Shown in pieces: positions 8,589-17,565 of a stretch of DNA of 64,000 nucleotides. The DNA comes from Glycomyces terrestris (GTDB lineage: Bacteria > Actinomycetota > Actinomycetes > Mycobacteriales > Micromonosporaceae). A program made the position numbers and the translations under genes. Position 1 is the stretch's first letter. Every line of letters starts with the position of its first letter. The notes beneath the pieces are model-generated. The model saw only the letters and a list, made by a program, of their open reading frames with translations. It did not search any database and was not told where the DNA came from. The stretch is from assembly GCF_003933745.1 (NCBI RefSeq), contig NZ_RSEB01000006.1, forward strand, positions 62,001 to 126,000, in the 5' to 3' direction.

Positions 8589-11042
8589 ATGCGGTTCATG
8601 GTCCTCGGCCCCCTCCAGATCGTCGTCGAAGGGGAGCCGCGCCCCTCGCTCGGCAAGACCGCGGCGATCCTCGCCGTCCTGCTGCTCAACCGCAACCTGC
8701 CCGTCAGCACCGGCCGCCTCATCGAGGCCGTGTGGGGTGAGGAGCCGCCCCGCACCGCCCTCCGGCAGATCCAGAACCGCATCGCCGAGATCCGCGGCCT
8801 CATCGCCGGCGACCCTCACTGCAACCTCGAGACCATCGGCTCGGCGTACCGCCTGCGCGTCGGCCCCGGCCACATCGACGTCGACCGCTTCGAGTCCGGC
8901 TGCGCCTACGCCCGCTCCCTGGTGGACGAGGGCAGCCCCGTCGAAGCGCTCGCGATGTACGACCGCACCCTCGCCCTCTGGCGCGGGCCCGCGTTCGCCG
9001 GGCTCGAGGGCGCGCTCATCGAATCGGGCGCCGACGTCCTCGAAGAGTCCCGCATGGAGGCCGTCGAGGAACGCCTCGACCTGCTGCTGCGCCTGCGCCG
9101 CTTCGACCAGGCCGCCACCGAGGCCCGCGCCCTCCTCGCCGAGCACCCCTTCCGCGAGCGCCTGGTCTGCCAGCTCATGATCGGCCTCCACGCGACCGGC
9201 CGCACCGCCGAAGCCCTGGAGGCGTACGAGACGCTGCGGCGCGCCCTCGCCGACGCCCTCGGCGCCGACCCCGGCCCGCACGCCCGCCGCACCCACCTCG
9301 ACCTCCTCCGCGGCAACCTCGACCTGCACAACCCCACCACCGGCCCCCGGTCGAAGCCCCGCCGCCCGCCGCTGCCGCGCCAGCTCCCGGCCCCCGTCCC
9401 CGGCTTCGTCGGCCGCACCGCCGAGCTCGCGCGCATCGACGCCCGCTGGTCCGCCCGGGACGGCAAGGGCCCCTTGGCCATCGCGATCACCGGCATCGGC
9501 GGCGCCGGCAAGACCGCGCTCGGCCTCGAATGGGCCCGCCGCCGCCTCGCCGACTTCCCCGACGGGCAGCTCCACGCCGACCTGCGCGCCGGCGACGACC
9601 CCGCCGACCCCCTCGCGGTCCTCCACGGCTTCCTGCGCGCCCTCGGCACCCACCCGACCGACCTGCCCGACGACCGCGGCCAGGCCGCCGCGAACTACCG
9701 GGCCCTCCTCGCCGACAAGCGCGTCCTGATCTTCCTCGACAACGCCCGCGACGCCGACCAGGTCCGCCCCCTCCTGCCCGGCGAGGGCGGCTCGGCGGTC
9801 GTCGTCACCGGCCGCGGCCGCCTCGACCGCCTCCGGCACGTCAGCGACGTCGTCGCCGTCGAGCTCGCCGAACTCCCCGAGGACGACGCCGTCGCGCTCC
9901 TGCGCCGCCTCACCGGCGACACCACCGCCAAGCGGGCCGACGCGGCCGCCGTGGCCGCGCACTGCGGCGGCCTGCCGCTCGCGCTGCGGATCGCCGCCGG
10001 GCTCCTCGACGAGCGGCCCTCACTCGGCTTGGCGGGCTTGGCGAAGCGCCTCGGCGACGGCAGCTTGTGGCGCGCGGGCGAGCGCGACCAGATCGCCCGC
10101 GTCTTCGACCTCTCCTACGCGGGCCTGGACGACGCCGAGCGCCGCTGCCTGCGCGACCTCGCGCTCCTGCCCGGCGCCGACATCGGCGAGCCCACCGCCC
10201 TGCGCCTCGCCGCGGCGACCGGCGGCGACGCCGACCGCGTCCTGGACTCCCTGGCTGCCGCCCACCTGCTGCGCATCGGCGCCGACGGCCGCCTGCGCCT
10301 GCACCGCCTCGTCGCCGAGTACGCCCGCGCCAAAGCGCCCGCCACCGCCGACGAGGAGCGCGCCCTGCGCGAACGCGCCGTCGCCGGCTTCCGTGACCTC
10401 CGCGCCCCGGCCCCCTTGGAGGAGTACGGGTTCCTCACCGCCGCCTACCGCGCCTGGGCCGCCTTCCCGGAGGGTGCCGTCCTCGCCGATGTGTTGTGCG
10501 GCTTCGCGAAGCGCGGCCACCGGCCCGAGGAGCTCGAACGCCTCGGCGAGGACGCGCTCGCCGCGGCCGGCCCGGACCCGGGCCGCCTCGCCCGCCACCG
10601 CAACCTCGTCGCGGTCGCCGCGTACGCGCGCGGCGCGCTCGCCAAGGCCGAGGAGTACAGCCGGGCCGCCCTCGACGCGGTCGAGCGCACCGAGCACGGC
10701 GACCGCTTCGGCGCCGCCCGCGCGAACCTCGCGACCGCGCTCGCGCGGCTCGGCCGCGAGCAGGAGGCGCTACCGCTCCTGAACGCCGCGCTCGCCGCCG
10801 CCGCGGCCGCCGGCCGGGACGCGGACGCCGCCGCCATGGGCATGACCCTCGGCTGGCTCCACTACCGGATGCGCGACTTCGCCGCCGCCGAGCAGGCCCT
10901 CGCGACCGCCTTGGGCCGCTTCGAACGCGGCGGCGACGCCGCCGGGGCCCGCGAGGTCCACGCCCATCTGGTCGAGGTCTACCGCGCCTGGGGCCGCCAC
11001 ACGCAGGCGCGCGCGAGCCTGCGGCGCATCGCGGGTTCATGA
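8589..11042 (+). CDS. SARP-family regulator with BTAD, NB-ARC and TPR-like domains
   Basis: An 817-residue regulator of the AfsR/DnrI/RedD type. Residues 1-90 are an OmpR-like winged helix (MRFMVLGPLQIV start, with RLIEAVWGEEPPRTA). About 95-245 is the helical bacterial transcriptional activation domain. Residues about 270-560 form an NB-ARC/STAND ATPase with a P-loop (GIGGAGKTA) and LIFLDNARDADQV Walker B. The C-terminal third is alpha-helical with TPR-like repeats. Such proteins activate nearby secondary-metabolite or differentiation genes. Here the genes downstream are a PknG-type signalling operon, so its target is unclear. Confidence 0.88.
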   Translation: MRFMVLGPLQIVVEGEPRPSLGKTAAILAVLLLNRNLPVSTGRLIEAVWGEEPPRTALRQIQNRIAEIRGLIAGDPHCNLETIGSAYRLRVGPGHIDVDRFESGCAYARSLVDEGSPVEALAMYDRTLALWRGPAFAGLEGALIESGADVLEESRMEAVEERLDLLLRLRRFDQAATEARALLAEHPFRERLVCQLMIGLHATGRTAEALEAYETLRRALADALGADPGPHARRTHLDLLRGNLDLHNPTTGPRSKPRRPPLPRQLPAPVPGFVGRTAELARIDARWSARDGKGPLAIAITGIGGAGKTALGLEWARRRLADFPDGQLHADLRAGDDPADPLAVLHGFLRALGTHPTDLPDDRGQAAANYRALLADKRVLIFLDNARDADQVRPLLPGEGGSAVVVTGRGRLDRLRHVSDVVAVELAELPEDDAVALLRRLTGDTTAKRADAAAVAAHCGGLPLALRIAAGLLDERPSLGLAGLAKRLGDGSLWRAGERDQIARVFDLSYAGLDDAERRCLRDLALLPGADIGEPTALRLAAATGGDADRVLDSLAAAHLLRIGADGRLRLHRLVAEYARAKAPATADEERALRERAVAGFRDLRAPAPLEEYGFLTAAYRAWAAFPEGAVLADVLCGFAKRGHRPEELERLGEDALAAAGPDPGRLARHRNLVAVAAYARGALAKAEEYSRAALDAVERTEHGDRFGAARANLATALARLGREQEALPLLNAALAAAAAAGRDADAAAMGMTLGWLHYRMRDFAAAEQALATALGRFERGGDAAGAREVHAHLVEVYRAWGRHTQARASLRRIAGS

Positions 11043-11197
11043 TTTCTTCACAGCGGTCTCGACCGCCCCTCGCAGACGCCCGCTTTGCCCGGGTAGCAGC
11101 GCATTCTCCTGCCTACTCGCCGTTACCCCTCCCGGGTCGTTTCGCACTACGCTGTCGCATAGGACACAGGAACCGCTTGCGGCGGAAGGAGGTCGAG

Positions 11198-12100
11198 ATG
11201 GCTCCAGTGGACCGCGAGACGGTCGAGCGCGAGCTCGCCGACCGCCTCGCCGAACGCGACCTGATCGGCGCCCGCCTCCTCGACTGCGAGTCCCGCGCCG
11301 CCTTCGCGGCCCTGCGCGCCGAGGCCGCCGCCGTCCCCGCCGGCCGCTGCGCCGCCGCCCTGCGCGACTGGGACCTGCTGTGGAACCTGTTCCACGCCTG
11401 GAGTGAACACCTCGCCGCGACCGCCGCGCTCCGCGGCCGGAAGGGACGCCTCACCGACCCGGCCAGGGCCGCCGCGATGCTCGCCCGCTTCACCGACCCC
11501 GAGGCTCCGGACGCTCTCGCCCGCAGCCCGATCGCGACCGAGCGCGCCCTCGGGCTCATGGAGGACCGCTACGGGCGCGTCGCCGCGCTCGTCGACGAGA
11601 TCGAGGTGGCCATCGACGCCTCGGGCCTCGCCGACCCGCTCGCCGACCGCATCGACGCCCTCGAAGACCGCGAGCGCCGCCTGCTGACCCGCTGGAACGA
11701 GGCCCGCGAACGCATCAGCGACCCGCCACTTGCCAAGCCCGCCAGGGTTTCCGCGACGCTGCGCGCCGATCTCGACCGTCTTCCCGTGTTCGGTGAGGCG
11801 GGCTGGACCGAGGCCGCCGCCGCCCGCGCCCGCCTCACCCGCCGGGTCGAGGCCGCCGAGCACCGCGTGGAGGCCGACTTCGCCGCCTGCAACGAACCGC
11901 TCAACCGGCGTAACCGCCTCCGCAGCGAAGCCGAGGCGTACCGAGCCCGTGCCGAACGCCTCGGCCGCGGCGCGGACCCCGCGGTCCGGGACGCCTGGAC
12001 CCGCGCCCGTGCAGTGCTGTGGACCGCCCCCTGCTCGCTTCCAGAGGCCCGCAAGGCCGTCGATGAGCTGGCCGCGAGTGTGAACGGAGACCGCACATGA
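11198..12100 (+). CDS. Predicted coiled-coil protein of the PknG operon
   Basis: A 300-residue, Arg/Glu/Ala-rich protein with long heptad-like helices and no signal peptide or membrane span. I do not recognise the family. The ATG at 11198 has a strong GGAAGGAGG ribosome site; frame extensions upstream overlap the SARP gene and look spurious. Its last codons (…VNGDRT, stop TGA at 12098) overlap the next ATG as ATGA. That last 90-bp stretch is the template for the copies in the following array. Position at the head of the kinase operon suggests a structural or adaptor role. Confidence 0.7.
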   Translation: MAPVDRETVERELADRLAERDLIGARLLDCESRAAFAALRAEAAAVPAGRCAAALRDWDLLWNLFHAWSEHLAATAALRGRKGRLTDPARAAAMLARFTDPEAPDALARSPIATERALGLMEDRYGRVAALVDEIEVAIDASGLADPLADRIDALEDRERRLLTRWNEARERISDPPLAKPARVSATLRADLDRLPVFGEAGWTEAAAARARLTRRVEAAEHRVEADFAACNEPLNRRNRLRSEAEAYRARAERLGRGADPAVRDAWTRARAVLWTAPCSLPEARKAVDELAASVNGDRT

Positions 12101-12429
12101 CCGCTTGCATCCGCTCTGGCGAAGCGATCGGGGTCGAAGGCTCTTACGGAGCGGCCCCCGCAGTCGCGGTGACCGCGGCCGTCCTGTGGACTGCCGCTTG
12201 CTCGCGCCCCGGGGCCGTGAGGGTCGTCGGCGGCCTCGCCGCGAGCGTGAACAGACCGGACATGACCGCATGCATCCGCTGCGGTGGAGCGATCGGGGCC
12301 GAAGGTCGCTTCGGCGAGCCCGCCGCCAAGACCGCCCGGACTGGCCGCTGGGCCGCCCCTTGCTCACTTCCGTTGGTCCGCAAGGCAGCGGACGAACTTG
12401 CCGCCAGAGTGAACGGAGACCGCACATGA
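12097..12429 (+). CDS. Chimeric mini-protein made of two junction repeats
   Basis: A 110-residue frame made of two 55-residue units joined in frame. Each has half a zinc knuckle (CIRSG / CIRCG followed by AIG.EG) and a coiled-coil tail; the second CxxC pair of the parental zinc ribbon is gone. The ATGA overlap with the gene before it and with the next unit suggests it is translated and may mainly keep ribosomes moving toward the kinase gene. Protein function, if any, is unknown. Confidence 0.4.
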   Translation: MTACIRSGEAIGVEGSYGAAPAVAVTAAVLWTAACSRPGAVRVVGGLAASVNRPDMTACIRCGGAIGAEGRFGEPAAKTARTGRWAAPCSLPLVRKAADELAARVNGDRT

Positions 12430-12580
12430 GCGCCTGCATCCGCTCTGGCGGGGCGCTGGGAGGTTGCTTCGGCGCGGCCGCCAAGACCGCCCGCGCCGGG
12501 TTGTGGACCACCCCTCGCTCACTCCCCAAGGCCCGCGCGACGGTCGACGACCTGGCTGCGAGTGTGAACGGAGACCGCAC

Positions 12581-12748
12581 ATGGCCGCTTGCATCCGCTG
12601 CGGTGGGGCGATCGGGGCCGAAGGTTGGTTCATCGAGGCCGCCGCCGAGACCGCCCGCGCCGTTCCGTGGACCACCTCTCGCTCACTCCCCAAGGCCCGC
12701 GCGGCCGTCGACGAACTCGCCGCACGCGTGAACGGAGACCGCACATGA
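12581..12748 (+). CDS. Chimeric mini-protein, fourth junction repeat
   Basis: A 55-residue frame beginning with a CIRCGGAIGAEG half-knuckle and ending VDELAARVNGDRT. Its stop overlaps the kinase ATG as ATGA. There is GAACGGAGACC just before its start, the same leader the kinase uses. It may be a translation relay rather than a functional protein. Confidence 0.3.
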   Translation: MAACIRCGGAIGAEGWFIEAAAETARAVPWTTSRSLPKARAAVDELAARVNGDRT

Positions 12749-15144
12749 CCCCCTGCATCCGCTGCGGCGGCGCCATCGACGCCGAAGGCTACTGCGAGGA
12801 CTGCGGTGCCCGCGCTGTCCCTCCCGCGCCCTTTGCCACCGGTCCAGTCGCAATGGGGCCCAAAGTGACCGCCCCGTCCACCGCTGCCCCCTGCGCCCAT
12901 TGCGGCGGGTCGATCGACGCCGAAGGCTACTGCGAGGACTGCGGCCGGCGTTCCGTCCCCGCCGCTGGCCCGGCTTCCAGTAACCCGCCCGCCGCTGGCC
13001 CGGCCTCAAACCACCCGCCCACCGCCGGCCCCGCCTCAACCACCCCGCCCCCCGCCGCCGCCCCCTGCGTCCACTGCGGCGGCGCCATCGACGCCGAGGG
13101 CTACTGCGAAGACTGCGGCCGCCGCGCCGCGCCCGCCGCGCTCCCCTCCCGTCCCTCGACCTCCTCGCGCCGCAGCACCGGCCGGCTCGGCGCCGGGCTC
13201 GCCGACCTGCCCTCGGTCCCCGTCGCCGACCCCGTCTCGGCCCTCATGCCCGACCCCGCCGTGCCCGAAGCCGACCGCCACTGCACCAACGGCCACCCGC
13301 TCGCGCACGTCGGCCGCGTCACCGGCTTCTGCCCCGAGTGCGGCGCCCCCTTCGACTTCACCCCCGCCCTCAAGCCCGGCGACCTCGTCGCCGGCCAGTA
13401 CGAGATCCGCGGCTGCCTCGCCCACGGCGGCCTCGGCTGGATCTACCTCGCCGCCGACCGCAACCTCGACGGCAAATGGGTCGTCCTCAAGGGACTGCTC
13501 AACACCACCGACTTCGCCGCGCTCGCCGCCGCCGAGGCCGAGCGCCGCTACCTCATCGCCGTCGACCACCCCGGCATCGTCAAGATCCACAACTTCGTCC
13601 AGCACCGCGACACCCGCGACGGCACCCTCCACGGCTACCTCGTCATGGAGTACATCGGCGGCGTCTCCCTCGCCGACCAGCTCCGCGCCGGCCTCGGCGA
13701 GCGCCGCGGACCCGTCCCGCCCGAATGGGCGATCCCCTGCCTCCTCGAGACCCTCGCCGCCTTCGACTACCTCCACAACGCCGGCATGGTCTACTGCGAC
13801 CTCAAGCCCGCCAACCTGATCCAGTCCGGCGACCGCATCCGCCTCATCGACCTCGGCGCGATGCGCCGCATCGGCGACACCGGCGGCGACGTCTGGGGCA
13901 CCATCGGCTATCAGGCCCCCGAGATCAACGGCGACCGCTTCCCCGACGTCGCCTCCGACCTGTACACCGTCGGCCGCACCCTCGCCGTCCTCACCCTCGC
14001 CTTCAGCCCCGCGATGCGCACCGAGACCGGCGCCCTCGCCGCCGCCCCGCTGCCCCCGCGTCCCGAGCGCTACGACGAGTCCCTCTACCTCTTCCTCGAA
14101 CGCGCCTGCCACCCCGACCCCGCCTCCCGCTTCGCCTCCGCCGCCGACATGGCCGACCAGCTCACGGGCGTCCTCCGCCAGATCCGCGCCGCCCTCGACG
14201 AGACCCCCTACCCCGCCGTCTCCGCCCACTTCGGACCCGAACGCGGCGCGTACGCCTCCGCCGTCAGCCCCGACCCCACCCGCGTCCTCGCCCCCGCCCA
14301 CCCCGTCCAGGCCCGCCGCCTCCTGCCCGCCCCGCTCACCGACCCCGCCGACCCCGCGGCCGTCGCCCTCGCCGCGCTCGCGGCCGAACCGCCCGAGACC
14401 GCCTTCCCCCTGGTCGAAGCCCTGCCCCGCACCCCCGAGGCCCGCCTCGCGCAGGTCCGCCTCGCCGCCGAGACCGGCTCCGAACGCACCGACCCGCTCC
14501 TCATCGAGGCCGCCGCCGAGCTCGGCGGCGACTGGCGCCTGGACTGGTACCGCGGCATCGCCGCCCTCGGCGACCCGGGCCGCCTCCCCGACGCCGCCTA
14601 CTGGTTCGCCCGCGTCCGCGCCCACCTCCCCGGCGAGCTCGCCCCCTTGCAGGCCCTAGCGATCAGCGCCGAACCGGGCGCCGCGCACCACGCCCGCGTC
14701 TGGCGCACCGACCGCGGCTTCACCAGCGCCGCATTCGGTCTCGCCCGCGGCACCGGCGACTTCGCGGCCCTCGAAGCGGTCCCGGCCTCCTCCTCGAGCC
14801 ACGCCGCGGCCCGCCAGGCGCTCCTGGCGAAGCTCGTCCGCGACCCCGACGTCACCCTCCCCGACCTCAAACGCGCCGCAGTCCTCCTCGAAGGACTCAC
14901 CACACTGGACAGAGCCGAGGCCGACCTCCTCGAAGCCGAACTGTGGCGCGCCGCCGCGCGCGTGCTCCAGACCGAAAGCCCCGACCCGCAGACGATCCTC
15001 TACCGCGTCCCGTTCACCGCCGAAGCCGTCGCCACCGCCCGCGAGGCCGTCCTGCGCCGCATCGCCGGGAGGGTTCCCTCGCCGCGCGTGCGATGGTCGG
15101 TCGTCGGCGAGGCCAACCGCGTCCGCCCCCGCACCTGGCTCTGA
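12745..15144 (+). CDS. pknG: PknG-type serine/threonine protein kinase with N-terminal zinc ribbons
   Basis: A 799-residue protein. Three zinc-ribbon repeats (CIRCGGAIDAEGYCEDCG and close copies) lie near residues 4-22, 51-69 and 109-127, joined by Pro/Ala linkers. A rubredoxin-like element near 175-200 follows, then a kinase domain with AHGGLGWIYLA, the ATP lysine in VVLKGL, VYCDLKPANL and LIDLGAM. A C-terminal TPR region (WRLDWYRGIAAL, LPGELAPLQAL) closely resembles M. tuberculosis PknG. In PknG the first knuckle is CxxC; here it reads CTNGH, so one ligand is changed. PknG controls 2-oxoglutarate metabolism through FHA proteins; an FHA gene sits two genes downstream. Confidence 0.92.
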   Translation: MTPCIRCGGAIDAEGYCEDCGARAVPPAPFATGPVAMGPKVTAPSTAAPCAHCGGSIDAEGYCEDCGRRSVPAAGPASSNPPAAGPASNHPPTAGPASTTPPPAAAPCVHCGGAIDAEGYCEDCGRRAAPAALPSRPSTSSRRSTGRLGAGLADLPSVPVADPVSALMPDPAVPEADRHCTNGHPLAHVGRVTGFCPECGAPFDFTPALKPGDLVAGQYEIRGCLAHGGLGWIYLAADRNLDGKWVVLKGLLNTTDFAALAAAEAERRYLIAVDHPGIVKIHNFVQHRDTRDGTLHGYLVMEYIGGVSLADQLRAGLGERRGPVPPEWAIPCLLETLAAFDYLHNAGMVYCDLKPANLIQSGDRIRLIDLGAMRRIGDTGGDVWGTIGYQAPEINGDRFPDVASDLYTVGRTLAVLTLAFSPAMRTETGALAAAPLPPRPERYDESLYLFLERACHPDPASRFASAADMADQLTGVLRQIRAALDETPYPAVSAHFGPERGAYASAVSPDPTRVLAPAHPVQARRLLPAPLTDPADPAAVALAALAAEPPETAFPLVEALPRTPEARLAQVRLAAETGSERTDPLLIEAAAELGGDWRLDWYRGIAALGDPGRLPDAAYWFARVRAHLPGELAPLQALAISAEPGAAHHARVWRTDRGFTSAAFGLARGTGDFAALEAVPASSSSHAAARQALLAKLVRDPDVTLPDLKRAAVLLEGLTTLDRAEADLLEAELWRAAARVLQTESPDPQTILYRVPFTAEAVATAREAVLRRIAGRVPSPRVRWSVVGEANRVRPRTWL

Positions 15145-15170
15145 CACCCGCCCCACGAGAGGAACCCCCG

Positions 15171-16451
15171 ATGACCGACACCGGCTTCACCCTCACCGTC
15201 GACCAGAACAAGTACCTCCCTCCCGGCGCGAGCGAGATGGCCGCCGTCCTCGCCGTCGAGTGCACCACCGCGCAGGCCCCGGACGCCGAGGTCGCCGAGG
15301 TCATCGTCATCGACCGCTCCCCGTCCATGGGCGGCAGCAAGCTCGCCGAGGCCAAGCGCGCCGCCAAGGCCGCCCTCGACGCCCTCCGCGAGGACGCCCG
15401 CTTCGCGATCGTCGCCGGCGGCCACGACGCCAGGGAGGTCTACCCCGGCGGCGGCGCCCTCGCCACCGCGACCGCCGAGCACCGCAAGAACGCCGCCGCC
15501 GCGATCGACAAGATGGTGATCGGCAACCTCACCTACACCGGCGTGTGGCTGCGCTGCGCCGCCGACCTCCTCGCCTCCCGCCCCGCCGCGATCGGCCACG
15601 TCCTGCTCCTCACCGACGGCATGGTCAACCAGGACGCCGCCTCCTACACCGCCGACCTCGACTACTGCGCGGGCAAGTTCACCTGCGACGCCGTGGGCAT
15701 CGGCACCGACTGGGACCCCGACGAGCTCAAGCAGATCGCCGACCGCTTCCAGGGCACCCGCGCCTTCATCGAGGACCTTGCCGACCTCACCGACTACTTC
15801 ACCGAGGTCTGCGGCAAGGCCATGGGCAAGGCGTACGGCGACGTCGCGATCCTCGTCAAGACCCCCGTGGACGCCGCGCTCACCTCCCTTCGGCAGGTGT
15901 ACCCGACCCTCCAGGACCTCGCCGAGCACCGCCGCGACGCCGACGCCCGCGGCGCCCTGTTCCCCTTGTCCGCGTGGGGCACCGAGACCCGCGAGTACCT
16001 CCTCGAAGTGAGCGGCCCCGCCTGGCCGGTGGGGGAGGAGCTGCGCGCCGCCCAGGTGCTCGTCGTGCGCGGCCCCGACCGCGAGGTCCTCGCCCGCGGC
16101 AACGTCCTCATGTGCTGGGCCGACGACCCGGTCCGCACCGGCCAGGTGAACCCCAAGGTCGCCGCCTACACCGGGCAGGAGCGGATCGCCGAGCACGTCA
16201 CCGCCGGCCTCGCCGCGCTCGCCGCCCACGACCCGGCCACGGCCACGAGCCACCTCGGCACCGCCCGCCGCCTCGCCGGCGAGGTCGGCAACGAGGGCAC
16301 CGCCCGCATCCTCGACCGGCTCGTCGACTTCGACCCCGGCACGGGCACCGCCCGCCTCAAGCCGGGCGTCAGCGCCGCGGACCGGTTCCAGGCCGAGGTC
16401 GGCACCGACCGCACCGTCCGCACCCCCACCAAGAGAACGGAGCAGCCGTGA
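15171..16451 (+). CDS. VWA-domain protein
   Basis: A 426-residue cytoplasmic protein with a von Willebrand factor A domain near residues 35-205. The metal site (MIDAS) is intact: DRSPS, a Thr in NLTYTG, and LLTDG. The C-terminal half is beta-rich and then helical with no recognised family. The start at 15171 has GAGAGGAA upstream; the stop overlaps the GTG of the FHA gene. VWA proteins act as metal-dependent scaffolds, and PknG/VWA/FHA sets occur together in actinobacteria, so a signalling complex is likely. Confidence 0.85.
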   Translation: MTDTGFTLTVDQNKYLPPGASEMAAVLAVECTTAQAPDAEVAEVIVIDRSPSMGGSKLAEAKRAAKAALDALREDARFAIVAGGHDAREVYPGGGALATATAEHRKNAAAAIDKMVIGNLTYTGVWLRCAADLLASRPAAIGHVLLLTDGMVNQDAASYTADLDYCAGKFTCDAVGIGTDWDPDELKQIADRFQGTRAFIEDLADLTDYFTEVCGKAMGKAYGDVAILVKTPVDAALTSLRQVYPTLQDLAEHRRDADARGALFPLSAWGTETREYLLEVSGPAWPVGEELRAAQVLVVRGPDREVLARGNVLMCWADDPVRTGQVNPKVAAYTGQERIAEHVTAGLAALAAHDPATATSHLGTARRLAGEVGNEGTARILDRLVDFDPGTGTARLKPGVSAADRFQAEVGTDRTVRTPTKRTEQP

Positions 16452-17335
16452 CCGTCACCTGCCCCACCTGCGGCCACGAGTCCGCCGACACCGAGTGGTG
16501 CGACGACTGCGGGCGCCCGCTCACCGGCGGCGACCCCGCGCTGCCGCTGCACGCCACAGGCCCGATCCTGCCCGCGCCCCGCTGCCCCGCCTGCGGCGAG
16601 CGCCGCCTCGGCCGCTTCTGCCAGGGCTGCGGCTACAACTTCGAGGACGCCGACGACGCGACCCCGATCAGCGGCGACACCCGCCTCGCGCCCGGTCCCT
16701 ATCCCGCGGACCCCGGCCCGCTCCCCGGCCCCGCTGATCCCGACCGGGCTCCCGGTGTAACCGGTCCCGGCTCGGCCCACCTCCAGGCACCCAGCGCGGT
16801 CCCCGGCTCCGCCGATGCCGACCCGGCCCACGCCCAGGCGCCCGGCCCAGCCGACCGCACGGCAGATCCCGATCGCGCACCAGCGCCCGCCGCCCCGCTG
16901 CGCACCCAGCCGACCCCCCTGCAAGACACCGGCTTCGAAGTCCACATCAGCGCCGACCGCGAGTTCTACGACCGCCTCGCCGACGACCCCGACGCCGACA
17001 CGCCCGTCTGGCCGCCCTATCGCCCCGAGCGCGTCGTAGCCCTCCGCGGCGACACCGTCCGCATCGGACGCCGCCGCAGCGACGGCACCGGCCGCCCCGA
17101 GATCGACCTCTCCGAACCGCCCGGTGACAAGGCCGTCTCACACCTCCACGCCGTCCTCATGCGCGAGGGCGACACCTGGAACATCGTCGACCTCGACTCC
17201 GCCAACGGCACCCGCCTCGCCGGCCGGCGACTCGAAGCCAACGTCTCCGTGCCGGTCCCCGAGGGCGCCGTCATCCACCTCGGTGCCTTCACCGCACTGC
17301 GGCTGCGCCGCAGCGGAACCGGAGGCCCGCGATGA
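16448..17335 (+). CDS. FHA-domain protein with two zinc ribbons
   Basis: A 295-residue protein. Two zinc ribbons (CPTCG…WCDDCG and CPACG…FCQGCG) cover residues 5-65. A Pro/Ala/Asp-rich linker follows to about 160, then an FHA phosphothreonine-binding domain (VRIGRRRS, SHLHA, NGTRL) near 200-285. The GTG start overlaps the VWA stop. In mycobacteria PknG phosphorylates the FHA protein GarA; this protein is larger and lacks a recognisable ETTS-type N-terminus. It may be the local phospho-reader for the kinase rather than a GarA equivalent. Confidence 0.88.
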   Translation: MTVTCPTCGHESADTEWCDDCGRPLTGGDPALPLHATGPILPAPRCPACGERRLGRFCQGCGYNFEDADDATPISGDTRLAPGPYPADPGPLPGPADPDRAPGVTGPGSAHLQAPSAVPGSADADPAHAQAPGPADRTADPDRAPAPAAPLRTQPTPLQDTGFEVHISADREFYDRLADDPDADTPVWPPYRPERVVALRGDTVRIGRRRSDGTGRPEIDLSEPPGDKAVSHLHAVLMREGDTWNIVDLDSANGTRLAGRRLEANVSVPVPEGAVIHLGAFTALRLRRSGTGGPR

Positions 17336-17561
17336 GCTGCCTTTGCGCCCCGCCGCGACTTGAAGTTGCCGCACCCGCACCTCACCCCACCGCCTTCACG
17401 GCGCTGCGGCGCAGCCGCAGCAGCATCGGAAGCTCCCCGATGAGCCTGCCCCGCACCACCCCGCGACCCGAAGATGCCGCACCCGCACTCCACCCCACTA
17501 CCCTCCCGCACTCCGACTCCACCGCACTCCGCTTGCACCGCGAGGGAACCGGAGGCCCGCG
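17332..17561 (+). repeat. Two diverged tandem copies of the FHA/GlnX gene junction
   Basis: Two units, 17332-17440 and 17441-17561, each open like the next gene (ATGAGC…, 'MSLPRT.PR.E') and close like the FHA gene 3' end ('TALRL…GTGGPR', GGAACCGGAGGCCCGCG). As at 12097-12748, duplication has copied the end of one gene plus the start of the next. Both outer ATGA overlaps are preserved. Confidence 0.8.
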
Positions 17562-17565
17562 ATGA
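17332..17565 (+). CDS. Chimeric mini-protein bridging FHA and GlnX-like genes
   Basis: A 77-residue Pro/Arg/Ser-rich frame filling the duplicated junction. It starts by an ATGA overlap with the FHA stop and ends by an ATGA overlap with the next gene. It keeps one reading frame through both copies. I expect translation, but the sequence has no fold that I recognise; a role as a coupling bridge is the simplest reading. Confidence 0.4.
   Translation: MSCLCAPPRLEVAAPAPHPTAFTALRRSRSSIGSSPMSLPRTTPRPEDAAPALHPTTLPHSDSTALRLHREGTGGPR

Larger units (their letters stand above)
12097..12748 (+). repeat. Four diverged tandem copies of a gene junction
   Basis: Four units start at 12097, 12262, 12426 and 12581 (165, 164, 155 and 164 bp). 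Each begins like the pknG-type gene (ATG ACC GC. TGC ATC CGC, 'M-T-x-C-I-R-C-G-G-A-I') and ends like the coiled-coil gene ('VDELAASVNGDRT' followed by ACATGA). So each unit fuses the head of the downstream gene to the tail of the upstream gene, as expected from repeated tandem duplication across the junction. ATGA stop/start overlaps survive at 12097, 12426 and 12745. The copy edge at 12262 is read through in frame, and that at 12581 has ATGG instead. Unit 3 therefore reads on in another frame to a stop at 12731. Confidence 0.85.

Noticed and set aside
7993-9180. Long forward frame entering the SARP gene
   Set aside because: Compositional Ser/Arg/Pro sequence in the wrong frame; the SARP gene at 8589 has all expected domains.
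12105-12731. 208-residue frame across the junction array
   Set aside because: Only its part from 12426 corresponds to a repeat unit; the rest is out of frame with the units and shows no motif.
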